A stretch of 40,795 bases of DNA from an uncultured cyanobacterium (GCA_937883785.1 CALGDE010000120.1:1-40795), one strand, 5' to 3'; positions 1 through 9,627 are shown, counted from the stretch's first letter. Numbers and translations: made by a program. Notes: generated by a model from the letters alone, not told the origin.

Positions 1-55
1 AAGGGCTAAGAGGAAGATACAGGAAGCCTTTTAGCCTTCTTGTCACCCCGTCAGG
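1..55. mobile_element. Terminal fragment of an insertion sequence (left edge)
   Basis: Bases 41-55 read TGTCACCCCGTCAGG, the exact reverse complement of the 15 bases at 40743-40757. Directly to the right, a histidine kinase reading frame begins mid-domain, as expected if an element inserted there. The inner sequences of the two edges are similar but not identical, which fits the two different ends of one element. The family is not recognised and no transposase is in view. Confidence 0.6.
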
Positions 56-724
56 CGTCGCATTCAACAAATTGTGGCGTCGTTGCGTAACTTTTCTCGC
101 CTAGATGAAACGGGGGCGAAAGAGGCGGATATCCACGAAGGGCTGGACAGTAGCGTTGAAATGTTGAGCGATCGGATCATGGCGGCGTCCAGTACTCAGT
201 CGGTGGACTTACAAAAGAGCTATGGGCAAGAAATCCCTGCTTTTGAATGCTATCCCGGTCCATTGAACCAGGTATTTTTTAACTTGCTTTCCAACGGCAT
301 TGAGGCGATCGAAGAACGACTTGCCAGCGGTGACAAATTTGCTCCGGTGTTGAGAATTGAAACCCAGCTTCTTCGCGGAGGGCGATCGGGGGGAATGGAA
401 GTTGCTGGAGAAGACTCAAGTCCTTCCCAAAACTATGTGCAAGTTCGCTTTTTAGATAATGGACAGGGAATTGCTGATGCCGTTCAAGAACTAATGTTTG
501 ACCCTTTCTTCACCACAAAGCCTGTGGGGCAGGGCACGGGACTGGGGCTTTCTCAAGCCTATAAAGTTGTGGTGGAACAACATCGTGGAAAGCTCTTATA
601 TGAGCTGCGCGAGCCCGACCTGAAAGTGTTTACGGTCCAACTTCCTGTGTCGATCGCCGAAGCTCCTGATGCTGCTGAAGCTCCTAATGCTGTGGAGTCC
701 CAAGATCCCCTGTGTCTCACCTGA
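56..724 (+). pseudogene. Histidine kinase, 3' remnant cut by an IS end
   Basis: This is the C-terminal part of a sensor histidine kinase. The frame opens directly after the IS end with RRIQQIVASLRNFSRLDE, the end of the HisKA/DHp region. It then shows the N box (NQVFFNLLSNGIEA), the G1 box (DNGQGIAD), the F box (FDPFFTTKP) and the G2 box (GQGTGLGLS) of the ATP-binding domain. The phospho-acceptor H box and every sensor domain are missing. An in-frame TAG at 32-34 lies inside the IS sequence, so nothing upstream can be joined. The GTG at 74 is the first in-frame start codon but is unlikely to be used. The core closely resembles those of the Amt-kinase (842-3700) and the 1114-residue kinase (31065-34409), so it belongs to the same expanded cyanobacterial group. 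It is probably non-functional. Confidence 0.8.
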
Positions 725-768
725 GAAAAACAATATGTGGGGCAAGTGGCAAATTGGGTGAATAAGTG

Positions 769-796
769 GCCCCCCTGGGACGTTGCGGGCTTTTTT
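769..796 (+). terminator. Weak terminator-like hairpin after the kinase remnant
   Basis: GCCC (769-772) can pair with GGGC (787-790), followed directly by six T (791-796). The stem is short, so this is only a weak candidate. It lies between the convergent kinase remnant and Amt-kinase genes. Confidence 0.35.
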
Positions 797-841
797 GAAT
801 AGGCGGTTATGCATAGGCGGCTGGACTGTCTATTGGATTGT

Positions 842-3700
842 CTATCTATGGATGGGGCGCGTTTTGGGTTTTCCTTGGCGACTGGGGATTTTAATCGTAA
901 ATGTGGTGGATTTGCCGGGGACTGAATCAACCGTTAGCTGCCCCTGATGTTCGTCAACCACCACTTGGTAGCTGACCGCTAGCCCTAATCCAGTGCCCTC
1001 TCCAACTTCCTTAGTGGTGTAAAACGGGTCAAAAATTCGACCCAAATTGCCGCTGCTAATGCCGATGCCGTTGTCCTGGATGCGAATCACCACATTAGGG
1101 TTTGCTTTAGTGGCTTCGTAGTCCGTTGAAATCGTTAGGATTAGGGGCGATCGCGCCCCTTTCATGCCCGCCAACGCTTCCACCGCATTGGAAATAATAT
1201 TGAAAAACACCTGGGTTAAATCACCAATAAAGCATTCAACCAGGGGCAAGTCGCAGTAGTTGCGCACCACCTGAACCTTGTTTGCTTTCAGTAAATATTC
1301 CGTCAACAACAGCGTGCTATCCAGGGCTTCATGGATATCGGCTTCTTTCAGGCTGGACTCGTCTAAGCGCGAAAAGGTTTTTAAGCTGTTGACGATGGCG
1401 CGAATTCGCTCCGAGCCATTAGTAATCGACTGCAAAAGGTTGGGCATATCCTTTTGAATGAACGGAAAATCAATCGTGTCAATGGCCGCGTCAATTTGGG
1501 GAGAAGATTCCGGCAGATGCTCCTGGTACAGGGCGATTAACGAAAGCAAATCATCAGTGTAGGAGCGGAGATGGCTAATATTGCCGTTAATAAAGCTAAT
1601 GGGATTATTCAGCTCGTGGCTAATGCCGGCCACCATGCGTCCTAGGGCCGATATTTTTTCGCTTTGAACCAGCTGAGATTGGCTGTGACGTAATTGATCC
1701 AAAGCCTCCTTCAGGCGCTCATTGCGAGTATGCATTTCGAGGGCGGTACGTCGTAATGTGCGCTCTTTCAATACGTCGCTGAGAATGAAAATAAAGGTGG
1801 TTTGTCTGCCTTCCTGGCACAGGGCCGCCCGTAATTCCATCGGAAAATATTCACCATCACGGCGACGACCCACCAGCTCGATGCGGGTTCCTTCCTTAAT
1901 CCAAGCTTTGACGTTATCCCAAAAAATCTCCTGTTCATCCTGGGGCTGTGGGTCATGAATGGGAGCTTCGGCGGTCAGTAATTGGGGCAGGGTCTCAGAG
2001 GATAGGGCCCCCTCCGTAGGAGCGGCGGATAGGGGGGAGGCAGAGGACATTTCCGGGGAAGAGCCATTCTCTGCCCGCAGATTGTCAAGGGATAGTTTTT
2101 CCAGGGCAAAAAGATCCACCACCGACGTGCCGATTAAATCACCTTCATCGCAGCGGAACATTTCCAGGGCAACGGCGCTGGCGGTTTTGATCATGCGACT
2201 TCCCGGAGACACAGACAAAATAGCTTCCGATGCCGTGTCAACGATGGCTTGGGTACGTGCCGTGGCTGCTTCTAAAGAGGCAATTAGCTGGTTATAGCGC
2301 AGGGCAAGCTGCCCCACCTCCGTGAAAGGTTCAGCGGGCACTCGCAGGCTAAGGTCACCGGTTTTTTTGTGGGTGGTCATTACGTCAAACAGTTCCACCA
2401 AGTCGGAGCGAGCACCATGTTCTACCATGTTGAGCCCGAGCAGTTCTTCTCGCCGGGACACCCTCAGGGGCATAAATCGTGACAGTGTCCACAGGGTTGC
2501 GATCGTGGTGGTGCTCACCCAAAGTAAGCTGGCGCCGACGCCCAGCAGTTGCACCCCAAACTGGGTAAAGGAATTTAGTCCTGTGCCAATCAGATCAGGA
2601 TCGCCGAAGAGGGCTACCGCCAGGGTTCCCCAAATGCCGCCGCCCAGGTGGACGGGCACAGAGCCCACGGCGTCGTCGATACGGTATCGCAACAGTACGT
2701 AATCAAACCCCAGCATCACCAATCCGCCGATCGCCCCAATAACAATGGCGTCCGTTGGGGTAATCACGTAGCACGGTGCTGTAACGGAAACTAAACCTGC
2801 TAGGCATCCGTTGGTGAGCCATTCTACTTTGGCGGGTTTTCTCTGGATTGCCGTCAAAAGTAGCGGGAACAGCAACCCACTGGCTCCGCCCACAATTGTG
2901 TTGATAAGAATTTGGGGAACGCTGTCGTTTAACGCCAAGGTGCTGCCGCCGTTAAAGCCCAACCAGCCCAACCAAAGAATCAAAGCTCCCAGAATAGTTC
3001 TAGGGGGATCGCTACCATTAACGGACTGGGGCGGCAGGTTTTTGCGGAAGCGATCGCGCCGGGGACCCACAATTAGCAGCACTACCAGAGCCACCGCGCC
3101 GCCGAGACCGTGCACCACCATGGACCCCGCAAAATCCACAAAGCCTAGGGAGTTCAACCAGCCATCAGCGGTGCCCCCCTGGAGCCCATTCCATGACCAG
3201 TGGCCAAATACGGGATAGATTAGCCCCGAAATTACAGCAGACAGGGCCACGTAGGCGTAAAAGTGCATCCGCTCAGCGATCGCCCCAGACACAATGGTGA
3301 CCGCCGTGCCACAAAAAACCGCCTGGAACAGAAAGAAAATCATCTGATCCGTGTCTAAGTCGAACGGCCACTGTGCCCAGCTTGTCCACCATCCATTGGC
3401 CGTAGCCCCAAACATCAAGCCATAGCCCACCACCCAAAACAGCAAAACGGAAACAGCAAAATCTGTGATGTTCTTCAGGGCCACATTAATGCTGTTTTTC
3501 CGGCGCGTTGCCCCTGCTTCAAGACACAAAAATCCCGCTTGCATCAAAAAAACTAGGATCGAACAACCTATGATCCATAGCCGGTTAATCAGAACCTGTT
3601 CCATCGCTTTCGTAATGGGTAAAAGGATATAAAAGTAGACCGTTTCAAGAGGTAGTAAGTAGCACCCTGTTGGCACTGAATAAGTCTGAAACTCAATCAT
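842..3700 (-). CDS. Ammonium transporter (Amt) domain fused to a PAS histidine kinase
   Basis: A 952-residue membrane sensor kinase. Residues 34-412 form a full Amt/MEP/Rh-type domain, starting LWIIGCSILVFLMQAGF. Expected ligand-site residues are present: Asp189 in VDFAGS, the twin histidines His197 and His351, the Phe pair in FQAVF (125-129), and LGWLGFNGGS. A HAMP-like linker (about 435-480) follows, then a PAS domain (about 480-648) split by a low-complexity Ser/Pro/Glu stretch (545-590), a coiled coil, and a HisKA domain with His695 in AGISHELNNP. The ATPase domain has QVFFNIISNAVEA, DNGIGIS, FDPFYTTKE and GEGTGLGL. Amt-kinase fusions are known as ammonium sensors, so sensing of ammonium at the membrane is inferred. 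There is no adjacent response regulator and no NtcA-type GTA-N8-TAC site was seen upstream. Met33 (ATG at 3604) is an alternative start matching the usual Amt N-terminus; neither start has a clear ribosome binding site. Confidence 0.93.
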   Translation of the reverse strand: MIEFQTYSVPTGCYLLPLETVYFYILLPITKAMEQVLINRLWIIGCSILVFLMQAGFLCLEAGATRRKNSINVALKNITDFAVSVLLFWVVGYGLMFGATANGWWTSWAQWPFDLDTDQMIFFLFQAVFCGTAVTIVSGAIAERMHFYAYVALSAVISGLIYPVFGHWSWNGLQGGTADGWLNSLGFVDFAGSMVVHGLGGAVALVVLLIVGPRRDRFRKNLPPQSVNGSDPPRTILGALILWLGWLGFNGGSTLALNDSVPQILINTIVGGASGLLFPLLLTAIQRKPAKVEWLTNGCLAGLVSVTAPCYVITPTDAIVIGAIGGLVMLGFDYVLLRYRIDDAVGSVPVHLGGGIWGTLAVALFGDPDLIGTGLNSFTQFGVQLLGVGASLLWVSTTTIATLWTLSRFMPLRVSRREELLGLNMVEHGARSDLVELFDVMTTHKKTGDLSLRVPAEPFTEVGQLALRYNQLIASLEAATARTQAIVDTASEAILSVSPGSRMIKTASAVALEMFRCDEGDLIGTSVVDLFALEKLSLDNLRAENGSSPEMSSASPLSAAPTEGALSSETLPQLLTAEAPIHDPQPQDEQEIFWDNVKAWIKEGTRIELVGRRRDGEYFPMELRAALCQEGRQTTFIFILSDVLKERTLRRTALEMHTRNERLKEALDQLRHSQSQLVQSEKISALGRMVAGISHELNNPISFINGNISHLRSYTDDLLSLIALYQEHLPESSPQIDAAIDTIDFPFIQKDMPNLLQSITNGSERIRAIVNSLKTFSRLDESSLKEADIHEALDSTLLLTEYLLKANKVQVVRNYCDLPLVECFIGDLTQVFFNIISNAVEALAGMKGARSPLILTISTDYEATKANPNVVIRIQDNGIGISSGNLGRIFDPFYTTKEVGEGTGLGLAVSYQVVVDEHQGQLTVDSVPGKSTTFTIKIPSRQGKPKTRPIHR

Positions 3701-4113
3701 TCCATAGTTCAGACCATGTCATCAATTACATCCCAAAGGGCTTACCCATAAGGAAATCAAGCCGTTGCCCAACGAAACGTAGATTAAAAGCTTAATCGTG
3801 TGTAGCTTCAGACTTTTGCGACCTTGACGTAAAAATGGCACTAAATCTGCCATTCTTGTTTGCCAATTTAAAACAGCAACATGTTTATAAATGTATACGC
3901 GGCTTCATCTTTGAATTGGTTTAAGGTGGGCGTTCGAAATATCAACCTATTCTGATGCTCTCCTTTGCTTTCAGGCAAAGGATTGTGGCAATTTCAGGGT
4001 GAGCAATATAAGAAGTTAGAATGAGTTTTATTAGCTGCACTAATAATTGAACTGAATATTGAAGTAGTGCGGTACATTAACGAGGCTAACCGGTAGCTTT
4101 TTACTAACTACTA
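3701..4113. other. Intergenic region between the Amt-kinase and leuS
   Basis: About 410 bases with no credible gene. The one clear structure is a perfect 7-base inverted repeat, CCTTTGC (3962-3968) and GCAAAGG (3975-3981), with a 6-base loop and no T tract on either side. The promoters of the two divergent genes must lie here, but I could not identify convincing boxes. Confidence 0.5.
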
Positions 4114-4237
4114 GGAGCTGTCATAAATTAAATTTCAAAGTCAAAAGCTGTAAGGGTTTTAGTTTTTAGTGCTTTTCGCCTTTAGCAAATACGTACTCTT
4201 CATTGCGTAATGTTGGCGCTAAGTTGATGACACGCCC
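4114..4237. repeat. MITE-like element, degenerate copy A
   Basis: A 124-base stretch resembling the element at 28772-28898 in order and length. It starts GGAGCTGTCAT and ends ATGACACGCCC, so the ends are an imperfect inverted repeat of the GGGGCTGTCAT type. Shared internal blocks include TTCAAAG, GCTG.AAGGGTTT and TTGATGACA. It has no coding capacity. It ends 35 bases before the chosen leuS start and so probably forms part of its promoter or leader. Confidence 0.65.
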
Positions 4238-4272
4238 TAATCGCGCCCTAGTATTCGGGAGGATTGATCGCT

Positions 4273-6852
4273 GTGGATGCTCGCTATAACCCCAATATTG
4301 TTGATGCCAAGTGGCAGAAGATCTGGGCGGAGCAGAACGCGGATCTAACTTCCGAGGATGCGGACAAGCCGAAGTTTTACGCCCTGTCCATGTTTCCTTA
4401 TCCCTCGGGAAATTTGCACATGGGGCACGTACGTAACTATACGATTACGGATGCGATCGCCCGGGTAAAGAGAATGCAGGGCTATCGGGTGTTGCATCCG
4501 ATGGGATGGGACGCCTTTGGATTGCCGGCGGAAAATGCGGCGATTGATCGGGGCATTCACCCGGCGGAGTGGACGGAGAGCAATATTAAGGAGATGAAAA
4601 CCCAGTTGGGAGCGCTGGGGTTGTCTTATGACTGGAGTCGGGAGGTGGCTACCTGTCGTCCTGACTATTACAAGTGGACCCAGTGGATTTTTCAGCAGTT
4701 TTTAGAGGCGGGGCTGGCTTATCAGAAGGAAGCCACGGTGAATTGGGATCCCGTTGACCAGACGGTGTTGGCTAATGAGCAGGTGGATAGTGAGGGGCGA
4801 TCGTGGCGTTCTGGGGCGCTGGTGGAGCGGCGGCAATTGCGCCAGTGGTTTTTCAAAATTACCGACTACGCTGAGCAGCTTTTGCAGGATTTGGACACCT
4901 TGAACGGTTGGCCGGAGCGGGTAAAAACCATGCAGGCGAACTGGATTGGTAAGTCCACGGGAGCCTATTTGGAGTTTCCCATTGTGGGTAATGCGGCGCT
5001 GGAGGGACAGACCATTGCCGTGTTCACCACGCGCCCCGATACGGTTTATGGGGTGACCTATGTGGTGTTGGCTCCGGAGCATCCGTTGACGGCGCAGGTG
5101 ACTACGGAGAGTCGAAAAGCAGCGGTAGAAGCTTTCGTAGAAGAAATTGGCAAGGAAAGCGAAATTGATCGCACCGCTGAAGACCGTCCCAAACGGGGCA
5201 TTCCTACGGGCGGCGTGGCGCTAAATCCCTTTACTGGCGAAGAAATTCCTATTTGGATTGCCGATTACGTTCTATTTGAGTACGGCACTGGCGCGGTGAT
5301 GGGCGTTCCCACCCACGACCAGCGGGATTTCCAGTTTGCAAAGCAAAATGACCTGCCTTTGAAAGTGGTGATTGCTGCGGACAAGGATGCCAGCACTGAT
5401 CCAGCAGAGATGACCGAGGCTTACACCGACGCGGGGGTGTTGGTGAATTCCGGTGAGTTCAACGGTTTACCCTCGGCGGAGGGCAAGGCAAAAATTATTG
5501 AGTACGCCGAGACCCAAGGCTATGGTCGCGCCAAGGTGCAATATCGGTTGCGGGATTGGTTAATTTCTCGCCAGCGCTATTGGGGCGTACCCATTCCGGT
5601 GATTCACTGTCCCAACTGCGGCGCGGTGCCGGTGCCTCAGGATGAGCTGCCGGTGGAGCTGCCCAGTAATGTGGAGTTTTCCGGTCGCGGTCCGTCACCT
5701 TTGGCTCAGCTTGAGGATTGGATTAACGTGCCCTGCCCCAACTGCGACACTCCGGGAAGGCGCGAGACTGACACCATGGATACGTTTATCGATTCCTCCT
5801 GGTATTTCTTACGCTATCCCGATGCCAACAACGCAGACGCTGCCTTTGACCCCGAGAAGACCAATGATTGGGCTCCCGTAGATCAGTATGTGGGCGGTAT
5901 TGAGCATGCCATTTTGCACCTGCTGTACTCGCGATTTTTTACCAAGGTGCTGCGCGATCGCGGTCTAGTAAATTTCGGCGAACCCTTTAAGCGGCTCCTC
6001 ACCCAGGGCATGGTGGAATCCATGGCTTATAAAAATATCGAAACCGGCAAGTATGTGGCTCCGGCTGATGTGGATTCAAGCGATCCTGACGCGCCGAAGG
6101 AAGCTGCTACGGGCGCGGCATTACAGCCGGTGTTCGAGAAGATGTCCAAGTCCAAGTACAACGGCGTAGATCCTGGTGCGGTGCTGGATAAGTACGGTGC
6201 GGATACGGCGCGGATGTTCATCCTGTTCAAAGCGCCGCCGGAAAAGGGTTTGGAATGGGATGATGCCGACGTTGAAGGGCAGTTTCGCTTTTTAAATCGC
6301 GTGTGGCGCTTAGCTGGAAATTATCTGGAAGCAAAGGGCGGTGACCCTCAGAAAGTGGACGAGAAGTCGGAGAAAGAATTACGTCGAGCAATTCACACCG
6401 CCATCAAGGAAATCAGTGAAGATTTAGACGGTGATTATCAGTTCAATACCGCTATTTCTGAGCTAATGAAGCTGAGTAATACTCTTAATGATTATAAGGT
6501 GAAAACCTCGCCTGTGTATCAAGAAGGGGTGATCACTTTAATTTCATTGTTGGCTCCGTTCTCTCCCCATATTGCCGAAGAGATTTGGGAGCAATTGGGC
6601 AATAAAAACTCTGTTCACCAAGCGCCCTGGCCGAAATTAGATGAGTCGGCTTTGGTGGCGGATGAAATGACCATTGTGATTCAAATTAAGGGTAAAACGC
6701 GGGGCACGATTCAAATGCCGGCGGGGTGCGATCACGCCGAACAGGAAAAATTCGCCACCGAAAGCGACGTTGCCCAAAAATACATTGCCGGGAAGGACGT
6801 AAAGAAAGTCATCGTCGTCCCCGGTCGCCTGGTGAATTTCGTGGTGGTTTGA
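4273..6852 (+). CDS. leuS: Leucyl-tRNA synthetase
   Basis: Charges tRNA-Leu with leucine in the cytoplasm; a class I synthetase of about 859 residues, normal for bacteria. The HIGH-type motif is [11 protein letters not shown] (residues 42-52). The CP1 editing domain carries [12 protein letters not shown] near residue 250, and KMSKS is at 623-627. The C-terminal anticodon-binding region and the final LeuRS-specific domain are both present. I chose GTG at 4273 because GGGAGG (4257-4262) sits 10 bases upstream and the N-terminus becomes (M)DARYNP, typical of cyanobacterial LeuRS. The earlier TTG at 4264 leaves no room for a ribosome binding site. A MITE-like repeat ends just upstream. Confidence 0.97.
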   Translation: MDARYNPNIVDAKWQKIWAEQNADLTSEDADKPKFYALSMFPYPSGNLHMGHVRNYTITDAIARVKRMQGYRVLHPMGWDAFGLPAENAAIDRGIHPAEWTESNIKEMKTQLGALGLSYDWSREVATCRPDYYKWTQWIFQQFLEAGLAYQKEATVNWDPVDQTVLANEQVDSEGRSWRSGALVERRQLRQWFFKITDYAEQLLQDLDTLNGWPERVKTMQANWIGKSTGAYLEFPIVGNAALEGQTIAVFTTRPDTVYGVTYVVLAPEHPLTAQVTTESRKAAVEAFVEEIGKESEIDRTAEDRPKRGIPTGGVALNPFTGEEIPIWIADYVLFEYGTGAVMGVPTHDQRDFQFAKQNDLPLKVVIAADKDASTDPAEMTEAYTDAGVLVNSGEFNGLPSAEGKAKIIEYAETQGYGRAKVQYRLRDWLISRQRYWGVPIPVIHCPNCGAVPVPQDELPVELPSNVEFSGRGPSPLAQLEDWINVPCPNCDTPGRRETDTMDTFIDSSWYFLRYPDANNADAAFDPEKTNDWAPVDQYVGGIEHAILHLLYSRFFTKVLRDRGLVNFGEPFKRLLTQGMVESMAYKNIETGKYVAPADVDSSDPDAPKEAATGAALQPVFEKMSKSKYNGVDPGAVLDKYGADTARMFILFKAPPEKGLEWDDADVEGQFRFLNRVWRLAGNYLEAKGGDPQKVDEKSEKELRRAIHTAIKEISEDLDGDYQFNTAISELMKLSNTLNDYKVKTSPVYQEGVITLISLLAPFSPHIAEEIWEQLGNKNSVHQAPWPKLDESALVADEMTIVIQIKGKTRGTIQMPAGCDHAEQEKFATESDVAQKYIAGKDVKKVIVVPGRLVNFVVV

Positions 6853-6973
6853 AGCTCAGATTTCGGGCACAAAAACTTGAGGGTCTGGGGACTTTGCCCA
6901 TTGTTAAAGTTCCGTTGACGCCCAGAAACTCGACGTATCATTGTTGACCATAAACCTAGCCAGGTCAGGAACT

Positions 6974-7642
6974 ATGCTGCGTCGTGGAAGTGCTCTGCTG
7001 ATTCTTCTTGCTTTAACCGCTTGCACCAACTCAGCGCCTTCATCGGACGCAGAAGCGTTGCCTGCTGCCCAAGGGGCCGCTGCATCTAGTTCTCCACAGC
7101 AAAGTGCGGAAGCCAGCCCTTCAGAAGGATTAAGCTACGACAACTTCCTGACCCTATCCTTCGATGATTCCCTGGAAAGGGTGCAGGAAAAACTGGGTAT
7201 GGACGGGGAATTGTCGGGCACTGCCAATCCCGAAACTGGGCTTGGAGATACCTACGCTTTTCCCAACCGTGATGCGATCGCCCAAGGTGGCATCCCCTTT
7301 GTCAGTGTCTCTTTCGACAACGAAGGTAAATTGCTGTCAACGCAACAGTACGGTCTCGCCATTCCCCAAGGAAATATCAAACTAGAGCAATTTAATCAGG
7401 TCAAAGTGGGAGAAATGAAACGCCAGGACGTTGAAAAAATCTTTGGTGTTTCGGGCGTTCTCGGGGGCAAAACTCGCCCAGATAAAAATGCGATCGCCAC
7501 CTATGGGGACGAAATTGGCAACAATTTCAACTACCAATTTATGAGTTCTGACGGTTCTTTAGCGGTGATTTCCGTCGACGACAATGACCTAGTAACCAAT
7601 CAGGTTCAGGAAAATACGAAATATCAGCCGCCTGCTCAATAG
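6974..7642 (+). CDS. Lipoprotein with two BamE/BLIP-like repeats
   Basis: A 222-residue exported protein. The N-terminus MLRRGSALLILLALTAC is a lipoprotein signal with lipobox LTAC, so Cys17 is the likely lipidation site. A low-complexity Ala/Ser/Pro linker follows. Two similar modules come next, each with a short helix of the form (x)VQEKLG or DVEKIFG, then strands ending in (F)DNEGKL or SSDGSL. This resembles the SmpA/OmlA (BamE) and beta-lactamase-inhibitor-like fold, so a binding or assembly role at a membrane is inferred; the actual partner is unknown. ATG at 6974 was chosen because it follows CAGGA and places the signal peptide at the start; the in-frame TTG at 6941 only adds 11 residues before it. 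It lies 121 bases after leuS. Confidence 0.7.
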   Translation: MLRRGSALLILLALTACTNSAPSSDAEALPAAQGAAASSSPQQSAEASPSEGLSYDNFLTLSFDDSLERVQEKLGMDGELSGTANPETGLGDTYAFPNRDAIAQGGIPFVSVSFDNEGKLLSTQQYGLAIPQGNIKLEQFNQVKVGEMKRQDVEKIFGVSGVLGGKTRPDKNAIATYGDEIGNNFNYQFMSSDGSLAVISVDDNDLVTNQVQENTKYQPPAQ

Positions 7643-7669
7643 CCTGGTTTAAAACCAACGGCAGAGATT

Positions 7670-7706
7670 CTACAGCGTGAATTTTTCGTTTTGTTTTGCG
7701 CTGTAG
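7670..7706 (+). terminator. Stem-loop after the lipoprotein gene
   Basis: CTACAGCG (7670-7677) and CGCTGTAG (7699-7706) are a perfect 8-base inverted repeat around a T-rich 21-base loop. It begins 27 bases after the lipoprotein stop. There is no T tract after the stem, so Rho-independent termination is uncertain; it may instead protect the mRNA end. Confidence 0.4.
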
Positions 7707-7771
7707 GAAAAGACTGGCGATTAGCGATCGCCTGAGCGAAATAGAAATTGCAGGTTTTCTACCGGTGATCT

Positions 7772-8317
7772 ATGGCAACTCAACGGCTCGATGGTTTGGA
7801 TGTGGCGGCGGTGTAAACCAGTGATGACGCAACTCCCAAAGAGGTGGCGGCGACTGGGGTGGCATGGCTTAAGCAGCAATTGGTTGAATTGCGATCGCAG
7901 CTAGAAATCGAGCGAGCAGAGGGCGTGCCGGATTTGGCAACCTTGGAAGCGAGGTTGACCAAGGCGGATCGGAAGGCGGAAAAGCTAGCGACGAAGGTAA
8001 TCAAAACCAAGCAACAGTCTAAGCAGCGGAAGGCAGAAATTGCGGAGTGGAAGCTTTGGTACGACGGCATCGGCAAGCTGGATAAATCCGAGGAACATAC
8101 AAAATCACTGGCGGAAACTTGGTGGCGGTCTGAGGCGATCGCCACCCTGGAATCCAAAATTATTCAGCTTGAGGCGGAGCAGTTGGAAGCGCTGACAGTG
8201 GTGGAGAAAATTGAGGCGGTGAAAGCGGGAGTTTATGCGTTGCCTGTGGATCAAGATCCTCGAGTTGTGGAGCTGGAAGGGGCGATCGCTACGATGGAGC
8301 AGTTGGGTTGGGTTTAG
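7772..8317 (+). pseudogene. Coiled-coil protein gene with an in-frame stop at codon 15
   Basis: The frame starts with ATG at 7772 (MATQRLDGLDVAAV), meets TAA at 7814-7816, and continues open to 8317 in the same frame. The downstream part is Lys/Glu/Gln-rich and predicted to be largely helical coiled coil (LKQQLVELRSQLEIE onward), ending VVELEGAIATMEQLGWV. The only in-frame start after the stop is GTG at 7844, which has no separated ribosome binding site. The gene is therefore either inactivated by a nonsense mutation, expressed from a weak internal start, or read through. Its 3' end overlaps the end of the convergent oxidoreductase gene by 29 bases. The family was not recognised. Confidence 0.5.
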
Positions 8318-9554
8318 CGCCTGATCCGTAGGCAAAAGACAGGCTCGGCTTTGTGATAGCAGGGACAATGCCGTTGGAAGCCAATTTACCTCCATATAAA
8401 TTCCGAGCCACCGGTCCCACCTGCAATGCGGTCCACGGACCCATCACAAAAAGTTCACAGCCGGGCCAGCGCAGATGCTTGTCCAACAGCGGTAACCCAT
8501 GGACTGTTTCGATTGGATATTGTGCCAAAACATCCGCCAATAGGGGCTCCGTCTGGATATCTAGCGTTGTGCCCGTGGCGAGCCAGATGCGGTGAATAGG
8601 TTGATGGGCCAGACATTGATGGACCTCCTGGGTTCCACAACACACTGTCCAAGCATCCCCACGCCAATGGGCATCGGAAACCTGACAGTGTTCGTACAAG
8701 GTGATGTGTCCCTGGCGTTGCAATCGCCGAAGTTGCATCATCATGGCAGGCGTCACCGAACCACCATCCCGAGCCTGCTGCACCATTTGCCAGCGAGTTT
8801 CCATATCAGGCTCAGCATAGAATCCCTTTAAATACTTGGGACCCAGCCACCCGGGCTCCGCATCAAATATCTTTTCTCGAAACGTTCGTCGTGCCATCAT
8901 CAGCACCTTTGCACCTCGCTTCACCGCCCCGATCGCCAAATGCCCACTGGATAATCCACTGCCCACAATCAGCACCGTTTCACCGGTCAGGTCTCCCAAC
9001 TCCGGCAGTCGCACTTGATAGGCGTGGCGTAATTTTCCTGACGGGTTTGCCTGAATGGCAGTTTGTGCCCAGCGAGGATAACGAGGCTGACCACCGCCCG
9101 TTGCCAGCACAACGCGCCGCGCTAACACTGTGGCTCCCGTGGACAGGGTCAGTTGAAATCGTGAAGGTTGACTGGATAGGGGCTCTAAACGGACAACTCG
9201 TGCGGAAACCACGTGATTTTGCAACTGCCAACGTTTCACTAGGCGTTGGCAAAATTCTTGGAACAGACCAGTGCCGGGGCGATCGTAGGGAGGATGGAGT
9301 TCCTGGGGGCGTCTTTCGGCGAAGTTGCGCAAAGCATAAGCGTTTGGATCCGGGTGATGGACGGCGGGCGATCGCAACTCGTCAATTTCCTGGGCTGCAA
9401 ATTGCTGGTGCCACTGGGTCATCCAAGTGCCGCTGGGGTCGAATACTTTGATGCGATCGCGCAGTTTCGCCTTTTTTTGCAACACGTGGGTCACCAAGGT
9501 CAACGCCTGGGGACCGGCACCAATAACGGCGATATCGGTTTGCAACTGCGCCAT
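8289..9554 (-). CDS. FAD-dependent oxidoreductase, lysine/ornithine N-monooxygenase-like
   Basis: A 421-residue flavoprotein. The N-terminal dinucleotide site is VIGAGPQALTL (residues 10-20). A second nucleotide-binding motif, VLIVGSGLSSGHLA, lies near residue 195, and ATG-type motifs appear as VLATGGG and IWLATGT. This two-nucleotide layout matches flavin monooxygenases of the SidA/IucD/PvdA type and relatives, which use NADPH and FAD to hydroxylate a substrate; the substrate here cannot be told. The start is the ATG at 9554, preceded by GAAGA. It is transcribed away from the G3E GTPase gene, with a Fur/Zur-type palindrome 55 bases before its start, so metal-starvation control is likely. Confidence 0.75.
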   Translation of the reverse strand: MAQLQTDIAVIGAGPQALTLVTHVLQKKAKLRDRIKVFDPSGTWMTQWHQQFAAQEIDELRSPAVHHPDPNAYALRNFAERRPQELHPPYDRPGTGLFQEFCQRLVKRWQLQNHVVSARVVRLEPLSSQPSRFQLTLSTGATVLARRVVLATGGGQPRYPRWAQTAIQANPSGKLRHAYQVRLPELGDLTGETVLIVGSGLSSGHLAIGAVKRGAKVLMMARRTFREKIFDAEPGWLGPKYLKGFYAEPDMETRWQMVQQARDGGSVTPAMMMQLRRLQRQGHITLYEHCQVSDAHWRGDAWTVCCGTQEVHQCLAHQPIHRIWLATGTTLDIQTEPLLADVLAQYPIETVHGLPLLDKHLRWPGCELFVMGPWTALQVGPVARNLYGGKLASNGIVPAITKPSLSFAYGSGAKPNPTAPS

Positions 9555-9608
9555 AGTCTTCTTTCGATTTAAACCCGAATCGGTTCAGGGAAACTGAATT
9601 ACTATGGG

Positions 9609-9627
9609 AATGATAATCATTCTCATT
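9609..9627. promoter_or_regulatory. Fur/Zur-type operator between divergent genes
   Basis: The 19-mer AATGATAATCATTCTCATT contains the perfect 13-base palindrome AATGATAATCATT (9609-9621). Shifted two bases left, GGGAATGATAATCATTCTC (9607-9625) matches the classical Fur box GATAATGATAATCATTATC at 16 of 19 positions. Cyanobacterial Zur sites look nearly the same, so the regulator cannot be told from sequence. It lies between the starts of the oxidoreductase (9554, minus) and the G3E GTPase (9791, plus) and could control both. Confidence 0.8.

Noticed and set aside
3701-4113. NtcA-binding site upstream of the Amt-kinase
   Set aside because: I looked for GTA-N8-TAC and found only versions with wrong spacing.
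8891-9451. 186-codon plus-strand open frame
   Set aside because: It lies opposite the FAD oxidoreductase gene, whose motifs are clear, and its own translation shows no domain or ribosome binding site.
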